NCBI RefSeq assembly: GCF_016865255.1
Contig: NZ_CP033381.1
Span: forward strand, 434,001 to 498,000
DNA from: Methylomonas sp. LW13
GTDB taxonomy: Bacteria; Pseudomonadota; Gammaproteobacteria; Methylococcales; Methylomonadaceae
Direction: 5' to 3'
DNA: 64,000 bases
Each line of letters starts with the position of its first letter. The first letter of the stretch is position 1. Under the pieces are notes generated by a model, which was not told the origin of the DNA, made no database searches, and saw only the letters and a list, made by a program, of their open reading frames with translations. Of this stretch, positions 1 to 8,236 are shown one piece after another. The translations under genes and the position numbers were made by a program.

Positions 1-1604
1 TGGTGGCGCTGGCCGTCCGTCTGTTGTTCCGCCGCTATCGGCGCGACTGCGCACAACTGGGCGCCGAACGGGCAATGCACCATTGGCTGCGCAAGGTGCA
101 TGCGCTGGCGCTGCTTTACGGGTTCAGCCTGTCGGTACCGGTGATGATTATGTGCAGCGGCGACTATCCCTTTGAGTTTGCGATGCTGTTTCTGGTCACC
201 TGCGCGTCGATAGTGGCGGGCAACGCCACCCACCAGTCGCCTATCCTGAGTGCTTTCCAACGTTTCTTCGCTGCCAGTTGGGGCGTCTCGACACTGCTAA
301 TGCCGTGGGTATTTCCAGCTCATTGGCCCTACGTGATGCCGCTGACTGCGCTCTACATTCTGTCGATTTACAAACACGCGGTGCTCGTGCACCGGTTTTT
401 TTTGCAACAGATATTCCTGGAAGAAGGCTACCGCGCCGCCAAGGATCTAGCCGAAGCCGCCTTACGCGCCAAAAACCAGTTCCTGACCACGGCCAGCCAC
501 GACTTGCGCCAGCCGGTGCATGCCATGGGCTTTTTGATCGAATCCATTTCCCGCCGCAACCGGGATTTACTGTTAGGCCCAGCCTTACAGGATTTGCGGC
601 AAAGCGTGCAGTCGGTCACGCAGATGTTCAACTCGCTGTTGGATTTGTCCAGGATCGAGCTGGGCGCCCAGCCGGTCAATCTACAAACCGTGGCCTTGGA
701 CCCGTTGATGAACGACGTCGCGACGCTGTTCAGGGAAGAAGCCCGCGTCCGCCAAATCGAGCTGCGCGTGCGCACCAGCGCCGGTAAAGCCTCGGTGCGC
801 GCCGACCCGCTATTGCTGCGCCAGTCGATGATCAACCTGATGCAGAATGCCTTGCGTTATACCCAAAGCGGCGGCGTGCTGATGGCGGCTCGCCGCCGCC
901 GCGACGCCTGGCAGTTCGAGGTCTGGGATACCGGGGTCGGCATCGCGGAAGATGACCAACAGCGGATTTACTCGCCGTTCTTCCGCCCCGAACATGCTTG
1001 GCGGATAGACAACGCCGGTCACGGCTTGGGTTTGGCGGTGGTGGCGCGCTGCGCGGATTTGATGGGCGCCAGCCAGGGCTTGAGTTCGCGGGAAGGCCGA
1101 GGCTCGCGGTTTTGGCTACGGCTGCCGTCCGCGCGCATCGAGGAGCGGCGCGCGGTGGCGCGCGACCGGGACTTTGCGCCGGCCGGCCGTGGCGAAATGC
1201 TGAGCGGCCGTTGTCTGGTGATCGACGACGAACCGCAAGTGCGCAACGCCTGGCAAGCCTTATTGAATTCGTGGGGCGTGGAAACGGCTTGCGCCGCGTC
1301 CGCCAACGACGCTTTGGCCTTGCTCGATGCCGGCTTCGAACCGCAGGCCATCTTTTGCGACCAGCGCCTGCGCGCCGGCGAAAGCGGCTTCGAGTTGTTT
1401 CAAGCCTTGCTGGAGCGCTGCCCAGACGCCGCCGGGGCGATGATCAGCGGCGAATTCGATTCGCCGGCCCTGGCCCAAGCCGAGCAGGAAGGTTACCTGA
1501 TACTGCATAAGCCCTTGGACCCGGAGGCCTTGTACGCCGTGCTGAGCCGGCTATTGCCATCCAATCCGCTAACAGGGATAACCAAGAAAAATGCAATTGC
1601 CTAG
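1..1604 (+). CDS. Hybrid sensor histidine kinase with C-terminal receiver (5' end outside window)
   Basis: Membrane-bound two-component kinase. The reading frame is open at the left edge. Aligning it with the paralogue at 4745-6562 shows that roughly the first 70 residues are missing, so the GTG at 3 is not the start. Counting from position 3: hydrophobic membrane segments about residues 30-130, a DHp helix with phospho-accepting His166 in a SHDLRQP motif, an HATPase domain (N box near NLMQNALRYT, G boxes DTGVGIA and GHGLGLA), and a receiver domain at about 395-520 with Asp453 in FCDQRL and the conserved Lys in LHKPL. No periplasmic sensor domain is visible. The last codons overlap the next gene by 14 bp. 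Ligand and output are unknown. Confidence 0.9.
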   Translation, partial: VALAVRLLFRRYRRDCAQLGAERAMHHWLRKVHALALLYGFSLSVPVMIMCSGDYPFEFAMLFLVTCASIVAGNATHQSPILSAFQRFFAASWGVSTLLMPWVFPAHWPYVMPLTALYILSIYKHAVLVHRFFLQQIFLEEGYRAAKDLAEAALRAKNQFLTTASHDLRQPVHAMGFLIESISRRNRDLLLGPALQDLRQSVQSVTQMFNSLLDLSRIELGAQPVNLQTVALDPLMNDVATLFREEARVRQIELRVRTSAGKASVRADPLLLRQSMINLMQNALRYTQSGGVLMAARRRRDAWQFEVWDTGVGIAEDDQQRIYSPFFRPEHAWRIDNAGHGLGLAVVARCADLMGASQGLSSREGRGSRFWLRLPSARIEERRAVARDRDFAPAGRGEMLSGRCLVIDDEPQVRNAWQALLNSWGVETACAASANDALALLDAGFEPQAIFCDQRLRAGESGFELFQALLERCPDAAGAMISGEFDSPALAQAEQEGYLILHKPLDPEALYAVLSRLLPSNPLTGITKKNAIA

Positions 1605-2220
1605 TAGTAGTCTTGCCGGATGGCTGGGGCTGGCTTCCTCGGGTCTGTTGGCTTGGGGTAACTGGCATTACGCCCAAACGCTCCCCAACTACGACGCCAT
1701 GCGCCAGACCATTAGCGAATTGGCTGCGTTCGGAACGCCATTGGCGGACCCAATCAATTACGGCCTTTTCCTGCCGGTGGGCTTGATGCAATGGCTGGCA
1801 CTGGCTTGCCAGTACCGCATGCTCAAGCAGAACCGCACGCTACGCCGGGGCTTACTGGCGTTTTCCTGGGTGGGAACGGCTTATGTCTTTTGCGCGCTAT
1901 TCCCGTGCGATCCCGGCTCTCCGCTGATGGGTTCCTGGCGTCAGCAAATTCATAACCTGTTCGGTGCGCTTGAATATCTGGGAGGCGGTTATGGCTTGCT
2001 GCTGTCTGGGCGTATTCCCGGCTCCCGCATCGCCATCCCTTTGAAAATTTCCGGCGTGCTGGTACTGACGGTTCTGGTGTTGCTGGCCATCCCTTTTCTG
2101 GCGGACTACAGGGGCCTGATTCAACGCATTGCCGAAAGCGTGTTGTTCGGCTGGTTGACGTTAGCGAGTGCTGTGCAATTGGCCCGCCCCTACATTGGCC
2201 GCATTGCAATCGCAAGGTGA
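1591..2220 (+). CDS. DUF998-type integral membrane protein
   Basis: 209 residues with about six hydrophobic segments (near residues 10-28, 55-78, 88-106, 118-140, 147-170, 178-195). The TISELA motif after the first segment and a conserved Cys/Pro-rich FPCDPGSP loop are typical of the DUF998 family of unknown function. Translation starts inside the end of the upstream kinase gene (14 bp overlap), so the two are probably co-translated. That link is the only hint of a role, for example as a membrane partner of the kinase. The second kinase copy has no such partner directly after it. Confidence 0.75.
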   Translation: MQLPSSSLAGWLGLASSGLLAWGNWHYAQTLPNYDAMRQTISELAAFGTPLADPINYGLFLPVGLMQWLALACQYRMLKQNRTLRRGLLAFSWVGTAYVFCALFPCDPGSPLMGSWRQQIHNLFGALEYLGGGYGLLLSGRIPGSRIAIPLKISGVLVLTVLVLLAIPFLADYRGLIQRIAESVLFGWLTLASAVQLARPYIGRIAIAR

Positions 2221-2424
2221 CCGAATAAAAGGCGCAAGGGGTATTAAACGTTACACAACCTTGATTCTAGCCAGGTATTTTTCGTAAAGCTACCAAGCGG
2301 AAAAAAGTCCCGCGTCAGGTGGTCGATAAAGCAAGCGATGCAACCGACATCTAGCTCGGATGCGCTTAGTGGCCTAGCCATCAATGCCAAAAATCATGCA
2401 TTTTCATCGAGCCGACCGATGGCG

Positions 2425-3117
2425 CTAATGTTTGCCGACAGCCTGCTGTAGACGTCGAGCGAATTCGATGGATTTGCCGTCGGCTGGCAGCGAGTCCGGT
2501 AAATAAATCTTAGCGTTCCAAATACTGCCATCATCCGCCTCTTTACTCATACATTGCTTTACGCCGTCCGCGTTGACGACACATCGGCGCTGGTAACCGT
2601 TGGGAAGCGTATAGGTTTCCGATTCTTGTACGGGCCTGCTATCCGGCGCCTTAAGATTTTCCGGGGCAACCGCCAATTTGCGGCGATCGAACTTATTCCC
2701 CCCTGCAAGTTCGGCGGATTCTCGGGCGACTTGGCGCATATCGTCCAGTACCTTGGATAGGTCAAGTTTGGCAGGCTCCGGATTTACGGGATCCGTTGAC
2801 TTGTCGCTCCGCGGCGCGGCGTTGTTCGTTTGTCGCGGCGAAGAGCCGCCATGACCCGGCAAAATCGGCGCCGGCTTTGGTGGCGTCCTTGATCTGCCTC
2901 CAGCCACCTTGGGCGGTGGGCTTAGCGGCAACTGATTTTGCCTGCCTTGTTCCGCTAAGCGTAGGATCTTGAATTCCACCGATAGCGCTGTCAAACGGTC
3001 CGCCGATTTTCTCGGCCGGTCTATATCGGTCAACGTCAACACTATCCCAAGATGTATCGACAGAGAGACGATCAGGCATAAGACAAACTTGTGTGGCGCC
3101 GATTTGATCATTGGCAT
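2425..3117 (-). CDS. Inner-membrane anchored proline-rich protein with TonB-like N-terminus
   Basis: 230 residues, family not recognised. A short cytoplasmic N-terminus is followed by one transmembrane helix (about residues 10-31) holding Ser18 and His22 in an SxxxH arrangement, as in TonB and TolA anchors that couple to ExbB/ExbD or TolQ/TolR. Residues 60-110 are rich in Pro, Lys and Arg, as in a periplasmic spacer. The C-terminal region (about 165-230) has two Cys (RRCVVNADGVKQC) and does not look like a TonB C-terminal domain. No exbB or exbD gene is nearby. Two adjacent starts (M1, M3) are possible and the ribosome site is weak. The gene stands alone, 124 bp from the next minus-strand gene. 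The coding call rests on length and a coherent domain pattern. Confidence 0.6.
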   Translation of the reverse strand: MPMIKSAPHKFVLCLIVSLSIHLGIVLTLTDIDRPRKSADRLTALSVEFKILRLAEQGRQNQLPLSPPPKVAGGRSRTPPKPAPILPGHGGSSPRQTNNAAPRSDKSTDPVNPEPAKLDLSKVLDDMRQVARESAELAGGNKFDRRKLAVAPENLKAPDSRPVQESETYTLPNGYQRRCVVNADGVKQCMSKEADDGSIWNAKIYLPDSLPADGKSIEFARRLQQAVGKH

Positions 3118-3241
3118 CAGCTATTGCCATTCTTGTAATGTATTACTAAACAGCGCGTTGGTCTCGGAAGATGGTTTTCGACTGGGCAAAAACAATAGAT
3201 CGAGTTAACCATGGCAGGTAAAACCCAATCGACCTAACTGG

Positions 3242-3655
3242 CTAGTTGGCTCGCGAGCTCACCCCGATAAACGCCTGATCGCTTCGGACATCGCATTTGA
3301 GCAAATAGGTTTGGCCTGCTTGTAAAACCAGGGTTTTCTTGGGTCTATGGCTCGAAAATCCTTTAAAGCAATAGACTTGAATGTCGTACTCTCCAGGCAA
3401 GACATGAATCTCGCTGGGGTAGTCCGTAAAACCCGGCCAGCCAAATTCCTTTTGTTCGCCCGCGCCGTTGGCTTCGATCTTCGTATAGCCGATGATGGTC
3501 GCGTGATAGGCATCGGCAAAAGGGGTGCCCACAACACTTTGGATTACCGCAATCTCGTCAGCGCTAAGCGTGTCGCCCGCATATTGTTTGGCTGGCGTCA
3601 TAAAACCGCATGAACAGAGCATGGACGTGGCAATCATGGTCATCACATTTTTCAT
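3242..3655 (-). CDS. Small predicted lipoprotein, unknown function
   Basis: 137 residues. The N-terminus (MKNVMTMIATSMLCSCG) fits a lipoprotein signal with lipobox LCSC, so Cys16 would be lipidated. The mature part looks beta-rich: the stretch HVLPGEYDIQVYCFKG and the later QAGQTYLLKCDV resemble the PEGA-like or carbohydrate-binding-like fold often seen in small envelope lipoproteins, where glycan-like loops alternate with strands. No catalytic motif is visible. Its ATG overlaps the stop codon of a 31-codon ORF upstream (ATGA), which suggests translational coupling. Confidence 0.6.
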   Translation of the reverse strand: MKNVMTMIATSMLCSCGFMTPAKQYAGDTLSADEIAVIQSVVGTPFADAYHATIIGYTKIEANGAGEQKEFGWPGFTDYPSEIHVLPGEYDIQVYCFKGFSSHRPKKTLVLQAGQTYLLKCDVRSDQAFIGVSSRAN

Positions 3656-3747
3656 GGATTCGCCTTGTCATTGCCGCGCAAACGTAAAGCACGCCCACCA
3701 AGGGTTAAAACAACCATAACCGGTAACAATGGAAAGTACGTTTTCAT
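3652..3747 (-). CDS. Possible 31-residue membrane peptide preceding the lipoprotein
   Basis: A short reading frame begins with ATG at 3747, preceded by an AGAGG-type ribosome site at good spacing. It ends in a TGA that overlaps the ATG of the lipoprotein gene by ATGA. The peptide starts MKTYFPLLPVMVVLTLGG and continues with a basic tail (RALRLRGNDK), so it would be a single hydrophobic helix. It may be a real small membrane protein or simply a leader that delivers ribosomes to the lipoprotein start. Only the ribosome site and coupling support it; no homologue is known to me. Confidence 0.4.
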   Translation of the reverse strand: MKTYFPLLPVMVVLTLGGRALRLRGNDKANP

Positions 3748-3961
3748 AGCGTCGCCTCTTTTTAATTGATAAACCTAAGGTTGATGTAACGGCATCGAAT
3801 GTCTTATAAAACTCGTCATGGGCTGCTTTTATTGATTAATAAATCAGTGAGATCAAAAAGCGTTCTCCAAACAGCCGTCTTGCAGGGATGAAAATACCCG
3901 GAACCCTGATGAACGGCGACGAGCCTGGGCAGCATTATCGGAAGCGCGGTGCGGCGGCGTA

Positions 3962-3979
3962 ACCCTACCGTAGTAGGGT
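3962..3979. promoter_or_regulatory. Perfect short dyad, candidate operator
   Basis: ACCCTAC and GTAGGGT are perfect inverted repeats separated by four bases, 113 bp before the GTG of the LuxR-type regulator. The size and symmetry suit a dimeric LuxR/NarL-type response regulator, so autoregulation is plausible. This is inferred from position and symmetry only. Confidence 0.4.
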
Positions 3980-4030
3980 ATTGGGGCGCATCGGCTGTTT
4001 GTTAAGATGTAATTATTTTGCATGTTTTAG

Positions 4031-4071
4031 CGATAGTCTGGTTCGACGCAAAATGCCGAACCAGGCTATCG
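4031..4071 (+). promoter_or_regulatory. Long hairpin just upstream of the response-regulator gene
   Basis: A 14-bp arm (CGATAG...GGTTC) at 4031-4044 pairs with 4058-4071, with a single G-U position and a 13-nt loop. It ends 20 nt before the GTG start and 6 nt before the GGGGAG ribosome site. There is no following T tract, so it is not a plain terminator. It could shape translation or mRNA stability, or be a DNA-level operator. Confidence 0.45.
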
Positions 4072-4091
4072 ACCATTGGGGAGAGTTGAGT

Positions 4092-4745
4092 GTGACAAAT
4101 TCGGCTAGCGCGTTGGTTATCGACGACCATCCGCTGTCGGCGAGCGGTATCGCCGATTTTTTGCTATCGCATTGCGGCTTCGGTCAGGCTCGGCCGGTAT
4201 CCAGCATCGCCGAGTTTTGGGCAATTCTCGATGCCGCCCAGCCGCCGTCGTTGGCCGTGGTGGATTTTTGGCTGCCGGAAGGTGCGTCGCTGCCGTTGTT
4301 AGTGCAGATGAAACGCCAGTACCCGGCGACACGTTTGCTGGCAATCAGCGCGGACGACAATTCGGCCGTGTCGGACAAGGCACGCGAGGCTGGCGCCGAC
4401 GGCTTTCTGCACAAGCAGGAAGCGCCGGAGATTTTCGGCCGTGCCGTGGCCGCGTTGCTGCGGGGTGACACTTGGTTTCACAGCGGTCCATTTGCCGTGA
4501 CAGGCAGCAATCAGCCGCTCAAGGAACTGCCGGTCACCGCCGCCGAGCTGGGTTTGACCGCCCGCCAAGGCCAGGTGCTGGCGATGATGCTGAAAGGCTT
4601 GCCCAACAAACGCATCGCCTTGAACCTGTCGCTGTCCGAGCAAACCGTCAAGGAGCACGTCACCGGTATTCTGGAGCGGCTGGGGGCCCGCAACCGGATC
4701 GAGGTGATTACCATGCTGCGCGGCAAAAAGCTGGAAGGCTCCTGA
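4092..4745 (+). CDS. LuxR/NarL-family response regulator
   Basis: 217 residues from a GTG start preceded by GGGGAG at 4077-4082; an upstream in-frame ATG at 3981 gives an extension without receiver homology. Receiver domain about residues 5-120: acidic pair in VIDDHP, phospho-acceptor Asp in VVDFWLP, conserved Lys in LHKQE. HTH_LuxR domain about 150-210, with TARQGQVLAMM and NKRIALNLSLSEQTVKEHV. It is a DNA-binding output protein, phosphorylated by a partner kinase. The stop overlaps the ATG of the following hybrid kinase (4743-4747), so the two form a cognate pair. The closely related truncated kinase at the left edge may share it. Confidence 0.88.
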   Translation: MTNSASALVIDDHPLSASGIADFLLSHCGFGQARPVSSIAEFWAILDAAQPPSLAVVDFWLPEGASLPLLVQMKRQYPATRLLAISADDNSAVSDKAREAGADGFLHKQEAPEIFGRAVAALLRGDTWFHSGPFAVTGSNQPLKELPVTAAELGLTARQGQVLAMMLKGLPNKRIALNLSLSEQTVKEHVTGILERLGARNRIEVITMLRGKKLEGS

Positions 4746-6562
4746 TGCAAGCCACACTGGCCGATTCAACGGACAGCAAGCCGCTGCGCTTTGCCGACAT
4801 CAGCCCGGCCGGCCAAGCTCGATTGCTGGACATGACGCATAACCGGCTGGTGTACGGGATCACCATTATCCCGTTTGTAGGCTTGCCCTTCGTGTATTGG
4901 AAGCATCAACTCGATCAAGACGTCTTGGGATTGCTGGCGTGGACGGTGTCGTATTTTCTGGTCGTGCTTGCCGTGCGCCTGCAACAGCGGCAATACTTGC
5001 GTGACAGGGCCAGCCTTGATCCGCATGCGGCAGTCGCCCATTGGCTACCCATCATTTTGCGCATGGCCTTGGCGCATGGGCTCGGCTTGGCGGCGCTGGT
5101 GCTTATCATCGCCGGTCGGGTCCCGTTCGAATATACCTTGCTGCTTTACATGAGTTTGGCGGCAATCATGGCGGCTAACGCCACCCACCAATCACCGGTA
5201 TTCAGTGCGTTTCAGCGGTTTTTCGGTGCCGCTTGGGGCGGTTGCACACTGTTGACCCCATGGGCGTTTCCCGAGCATTGGCACTTAATCATGCCTCTGT
5301 GCGTCAGTTACGTCTTATCGATACACCGGCACTCGTCGATTGCCCATGGCTTTTTCCTGCAGCAAATAAAACTGGAAGAAGATAGCGCCAAGTTGGCCGA
5401 GAATTATCGGCGCGCCAAGGAGGAAGCCGAAGCCGCCTTACGCGCCAAAAACCAATTCCTGACCACGGCCAGCCACGACTTGCGCCAGCCGGTGCATGCC
5501 ATGGGTTTTTTAATAGAATCGATTTCTCGCCGCAATCAGGAACCGAGTTTGCAGCCTGCATTGCAAGATCTGCAACAAAGCGTGCAATCGATTACACAGA
5601 TGTTCAATTCGTTGCTGGATTTGTCCAGGATCGAGCTGGGCGCCCAGCCGGTCAATCTGCAAACCGTGGCGCTGGACCCGCTGATGAACGATGTCGCCAC
5701 GTTGTTTCGTGAAGAGGCCCGCTCACGGCAAATCGATCTTAGAGTGCGGTTGAGCGGCGGCCGGGCCTTAGTCACCGCGGATGCCATGTTGTTGCGCCAG
5801 TCTATGATCAACCTGATGCAAAATGCCTTGCGCTATACCCAGCAAGGCGGGGTGCTGATGGCGGCGCGGTGGCGCAGTGCTTGCTGGCAGTTCGAGGTCT
5901 GGGATACCGGCGTCGGCATCGCCGAAGATGATCAACAGCGTATCTATTCGCCGTTCTTCCGCCCCGAACATGCCTGGCGCATCGACAACGCCGGACACGG
6001 TTTGGGTTTGGCGGTAGTGGCGCGTTGCGCGGATTTGATGGGCGCCAGCCAGGGCTTGAGTTCGCGGGAAGGCCGCGGTTCACGCTTCTGGTTGCGATTG
6101 CCGGCCGCCGCTCCCAGCCACGAGCGGTGGGCTATGGCGGCTGACCAGCCCGTCGCACCGGTCGAGCAAGCCGCAACGCTGAGCGGCCGCTGTCTGGTGA
6201 TCGACGACGAACCGCAAGTGCGCAACGCCTGGCAAGCCTTATTGAATTCGTGGGGCGTTGAAACGGCGTGCGCCGCCTCCGCCAACGATGCATTGGCCTT
6301 GCTCGATGCCGGCTTTGAACCGCAGGCCATCTTTTGCGACCAGCGCCTGCGCTCCGGCGAAAGCGGTTTCGAGTTGCTGCAAGCCTTGCTGGAACGCTGC
6401 CCGGATGCCGCCGGGGCGATGGTCAGCGGCGAATTCAATTCCCCGGCTTTGGCCCAAGCCGAGCAGGAAGGTTACTTGGTGCTGCATAAGCCTTTGGACC
6501 CTGTGGCGTTACATGCCCTGCTGAGCCGGCTATTGCCGGCGGCCGACAATAACTACTCGTAA
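4745..6562 (+). CDS. Hybrid sensor histidine kinase with C-terminal receiver
   Basis: 605 residues from the ATG at 4745, which overlaps the regulator stop. Six hydrophobic segments span about residues 35-205 with no recognised extracellular sensor. DHp phospho-acceptor His244 (SHDLRQP), then HATPase with DTGVGIA and GHGLGLA, then a receiver at about 475-595 with Asp532 and Lys in LHKPL. It autophosphorylates and feeds its own receiver as well as, probably, the LuxR-type regulator encoded just upstream. A 71-residue stretch from Phe383 is identical to the kinase at the left edge, and most of the DHp, ATPase and receiver also match, so the two are recent duplicates. Their membrane parts differ more, which suggests different inputs. 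Confidence 0.92.
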   Translation: MQATLADSTDSKPLRFADISPAGQARLLDMTHNRLVYGITIIPFVGLPFVYWKHQLDQDVLGLLAWTVSYFLVVLAVRLQQRQYLRDRASLDPHAAVAHWLPIILRMALAHGLGLAALVLIIAGRVPFEYTLLLYMSLAAIMAANATHQSPVFSAFQRFFGAAWGGCTLLTPWAFPEHWHLIMPLCVSYVLSIHRHSSIAHGFFLQQIKLEEDSAKLAENYRRAKEEAEAALRAKNQFLTTASHDLRQPVHAMGFLIESISRRNQEPSLQPALQDLQQSVQSITQMFNSLLDLSRIELGAQPVNLQTVALDPLMNDVATLFREEARSRQIDLRVRLSGGRALVTADAMLLRQSMINLMQNALRYTQQGGVLMAARWRSACWQFEVWDTGVGIAEDDQQRIYSPFFRPEHAWRIDNAGHGLGLAVVARCADLMGASQGLSSREGRGSRFWLRLPAAAPSHERWAMAADQPVAPVEQAATLSGRCLVIDDEPQVRNAWQALLNSWGVETACAASANDALALLDAGFEPQAIFCDQRLRSGESGFELLQALLERCPDAAGAMVSGEFNSPALAQAEQEGYLVLHKPLDPVALHALLSRLLPAADNNYS

Positions 6563-6652
6563 AAGACGCCAATTCGACAATCCCAAGCCTCAACAAATGG
6601 CGTTTATTTTGCTGGGTGCGATGGACACACACCCTAAAACCAGGAGTTTGCG

Positions 6653-7057
6653 ATGAATATTTCGAACATAGGACCCAACCTTGCCGCTAGCCGCGCAGTC
6701 AGCGGAAAAACTTTGCCGTCGCCGGCAATCGCTAAAGCCGCCGAGGTAGCCGATCAAAGCCAAGCGCCGCGGACCGTCGATATGCGCCGGGTCTCGCTCA
6801 ATGAAATCAACGCCTTGATCAAATCCGGCGTGGACGGTTTGCTGGATGTCGTGCCTTATATTCCCACCGCCACCATCAACTCCTCCGGCGCAGGGGATGC
6901 CGGCGACGTGAAGGTGGATTATTTGGGCCAGATCGAAGCGCAGATCGAATTTCAGAAAAGCCGTCACGAAGACACCGCTTTTCTGGAAAAAGTGTTGAGC
7001 AACGTTAAACGTCTCGACGGCATGGCCTTGCCGCCGAAACTGGATGTGATGGCTTGA
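6653..7057 (+). CDS. Hypothetical protein
   Basis: 134 residues, family not recognised. A clear AGGAG ribosome site precedes the ATG by the usual distance. There is no signal peptide or membrane segment. The first 45 residues are low-complexity (Ala, Ser, Pro) and probably disordered. The rest reads as helical (SLNEINALIKSGVDGLLDVVP and a later EAQIEFQKSRHEDTAFLEKVL). The gene follows the kinase operon after 90 bp. It could be a small adaptor or structural protein; nothing in the sequence fixes a function. Confidence 0.6.
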   Translation: MNISNIGPNLAASRAVSGKTLPSPAIAKAAEVADQSQAPRTVDMRRVSLNEINALIKSGVDGLLDVVPYIPTATINSSGAGDAGDVKVDYLGQIEAQIEFQKSRHEDTAFLEKVLSNVKRLDGMALPPKLDVMA

Positions 7058-7123
7058 GGCCCAGGACGCTGCCATCAACAGTTTAATAACCCAGTTCCAA
7101 TCTATTTATCTTAACCATGGTGC

Positions 7124-7154
7124 TTGACCCTGACGCAACGTCACGCTCTATGCT
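7124..7154 (+). promoter_or_regulatory. MerR-type promoter with 19-bp spacer and dyad operator
   Basis: A -35 box TTGACC (7124-7129) and -10 box TATGCT (7149-7154) are separated by 19 bp instead of 17. The spacer contains the perfect dyad TGACG-CAA-CGTCA (7131-7143). An over-long spacer with a central dyad is the hallmark of promoters bent into shape by MerR-family activators. It sits 30 bp upstream of the merR-type gene, so autoregulation is likely. Confidence 0.7.
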
Positions 7155-7183
7155 GGCGGCACGCATAACGAAGGAGCCAAACC

Positions 7184-8236
7184 ATGTTGCTTAAAGTGGG
7201 CGATCTTGCCAAACGCTGCGGACTGACGGTCCGTACTTTGCACCACTATGATAGCATCGGTTTGCTTAAGCCTTCCGCGCGTTCCGATAGCGGCTACCGG
7301 CTGTATAACCGGGCGGACATTTCCAGATTGCATCAAATTCAAGCCTTACGGCGGTTTGGGCTGTCGCTGGCCGACATCGGAGACATTTTGGCAAACCCCG
7401 GACTGAATTTAGCGACTATCGTCGAACGGCAGATTGAAGCCTTGGACCAGCAGATCGCGCAAAGTAAGGCCTTGCGTGACCGCCTGTCCGGCCTGCAACT
7501 GCAATTGATGCGCGGAGAAGAACCGGAGCTTGCCGATTGGCTAACCACATTGGAGATGATGACCATGTACGATAAATATTTTTCCGCCACCGACTTAAAG
7601 CGCTTGCCGCTACTGGATATAGACGAGACCTCCACCGCCGGCGAATGGGCGGCACTGGTTCAAGCGGTGCACGAAGCGATGCAGGCCGGGGTCGCGCCCG
7701 AGAGTGCCGAGGCCCAGGAATTGGCAAGGCAATGGATCAGCATGCTGGAACGCGACACCCAAGGCGATCCTCGGCTACTCGTTAAACTCAACGCCATGAT
7801 GGTCGGCGAACCGACGATGCAAGCCAAAACCGGCGTGACGCCGGAAGTCGTCGCTTACATCCAGCGCGCGTTCATCGAGACCAAATTGACGATCTACGAA
7901 AAATACCTCGCAGCCGATGAATTCAGCTTTATGCGCGAAAACTACGGCAAGCGCGCCGACGAGTGGCCACCACTGATCGCCGCGATACGCCAACACAGGG
8001 AAGACAGCACACCGCCGAACGATTCGCGCATGCAGCAACTGGCGCGGACGTGGCTGGAATTGTTCCGCGCCTACGCCGGCGACGATCCGGAAACCCACGC
8101 CAAAATTCGTGCCGCGAACCAGGCTGAACCCTACCTGTTCTTTGGTACGTTTATCGACCAGCCGCTATTGGCTTATGTGTTTCAGGCGATGGCCGAACTG
8201 CGTCAAGCCCGATTGTCGGAGAGCTGTGTAGCCTAA
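7184..8236 (+). CDS. MerR-family transcriptional regulator with TipAS-like effector domains
   Basis: 350 residues with an AAGGAG ribosome site. Residues 1-70 form the MerR winged helix (VGDLAKRCGLTVRTLHHYDSIGLL... SGYRLY), followed by a dimerisation coiled coil (about 75-120). The C-terminal 220 residues hold two related helical segments (about 125-225 and 230-335), each with a YxKY-type start and an LARxWxxL... motif, as in TipAS antibiotic-sensing domains. It should activate transcription from promoters with a 19-bp spacer on binding a ligand; the ligand is unknown. No obvious efflux or target gene follows, so its own promoter is the best visible target. Confidence 0.85.
   Translation: MLLKVGDLAKRCGLTVRTLHHYDSIGLLKPSARSDSGYRLYNRADISRLHQIQALRRFGLSLADIGDILANPGLNLATIVERQIEALDQQIAQSKALRDRLSGLQLQLMRGEEPELADWLTTLEMMTMYDKYFSATDLKRLPLLDIDETSTAGEWAALVQAVHEAMQAGVAPESAEAQELARQWISMLERDTQGDPRLLVKLNAMMVGEPTMQAKTGVTPEVVAYIQRAFIETKLTIYEKYLAADEFSFMRENYGKRADEWPPLIAAIRQHREDSTPPNDSRMQQLARTWLELFRAYAGDDPETHAKIRAANQAEPYLFFGTFIDQPLLAYVFQAMAELRQARLSESCVA

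Larger units (their letters stand above)
3748..4091. other. Intergenic region between divergent lipoprotein and response-regulator genes
   Basis: 344 bp with no gene. It must hold the promoters of both divergent units. The first 150 bp are AT-rich. The half nearer the regulator gene carries two clear dyads, listed separately (3962-3979 and 4031-4071). I see no convincing sigma-70 hexamer pair at canonical spacing that I would call. Confidence 0.5.

Noticed and set aside
3..5. GTG at 3 as the start of the first kinase
   Set aside because: Alignment with the paralogue shows that the frame continues to the left, so about 70 residues lie outside the window.
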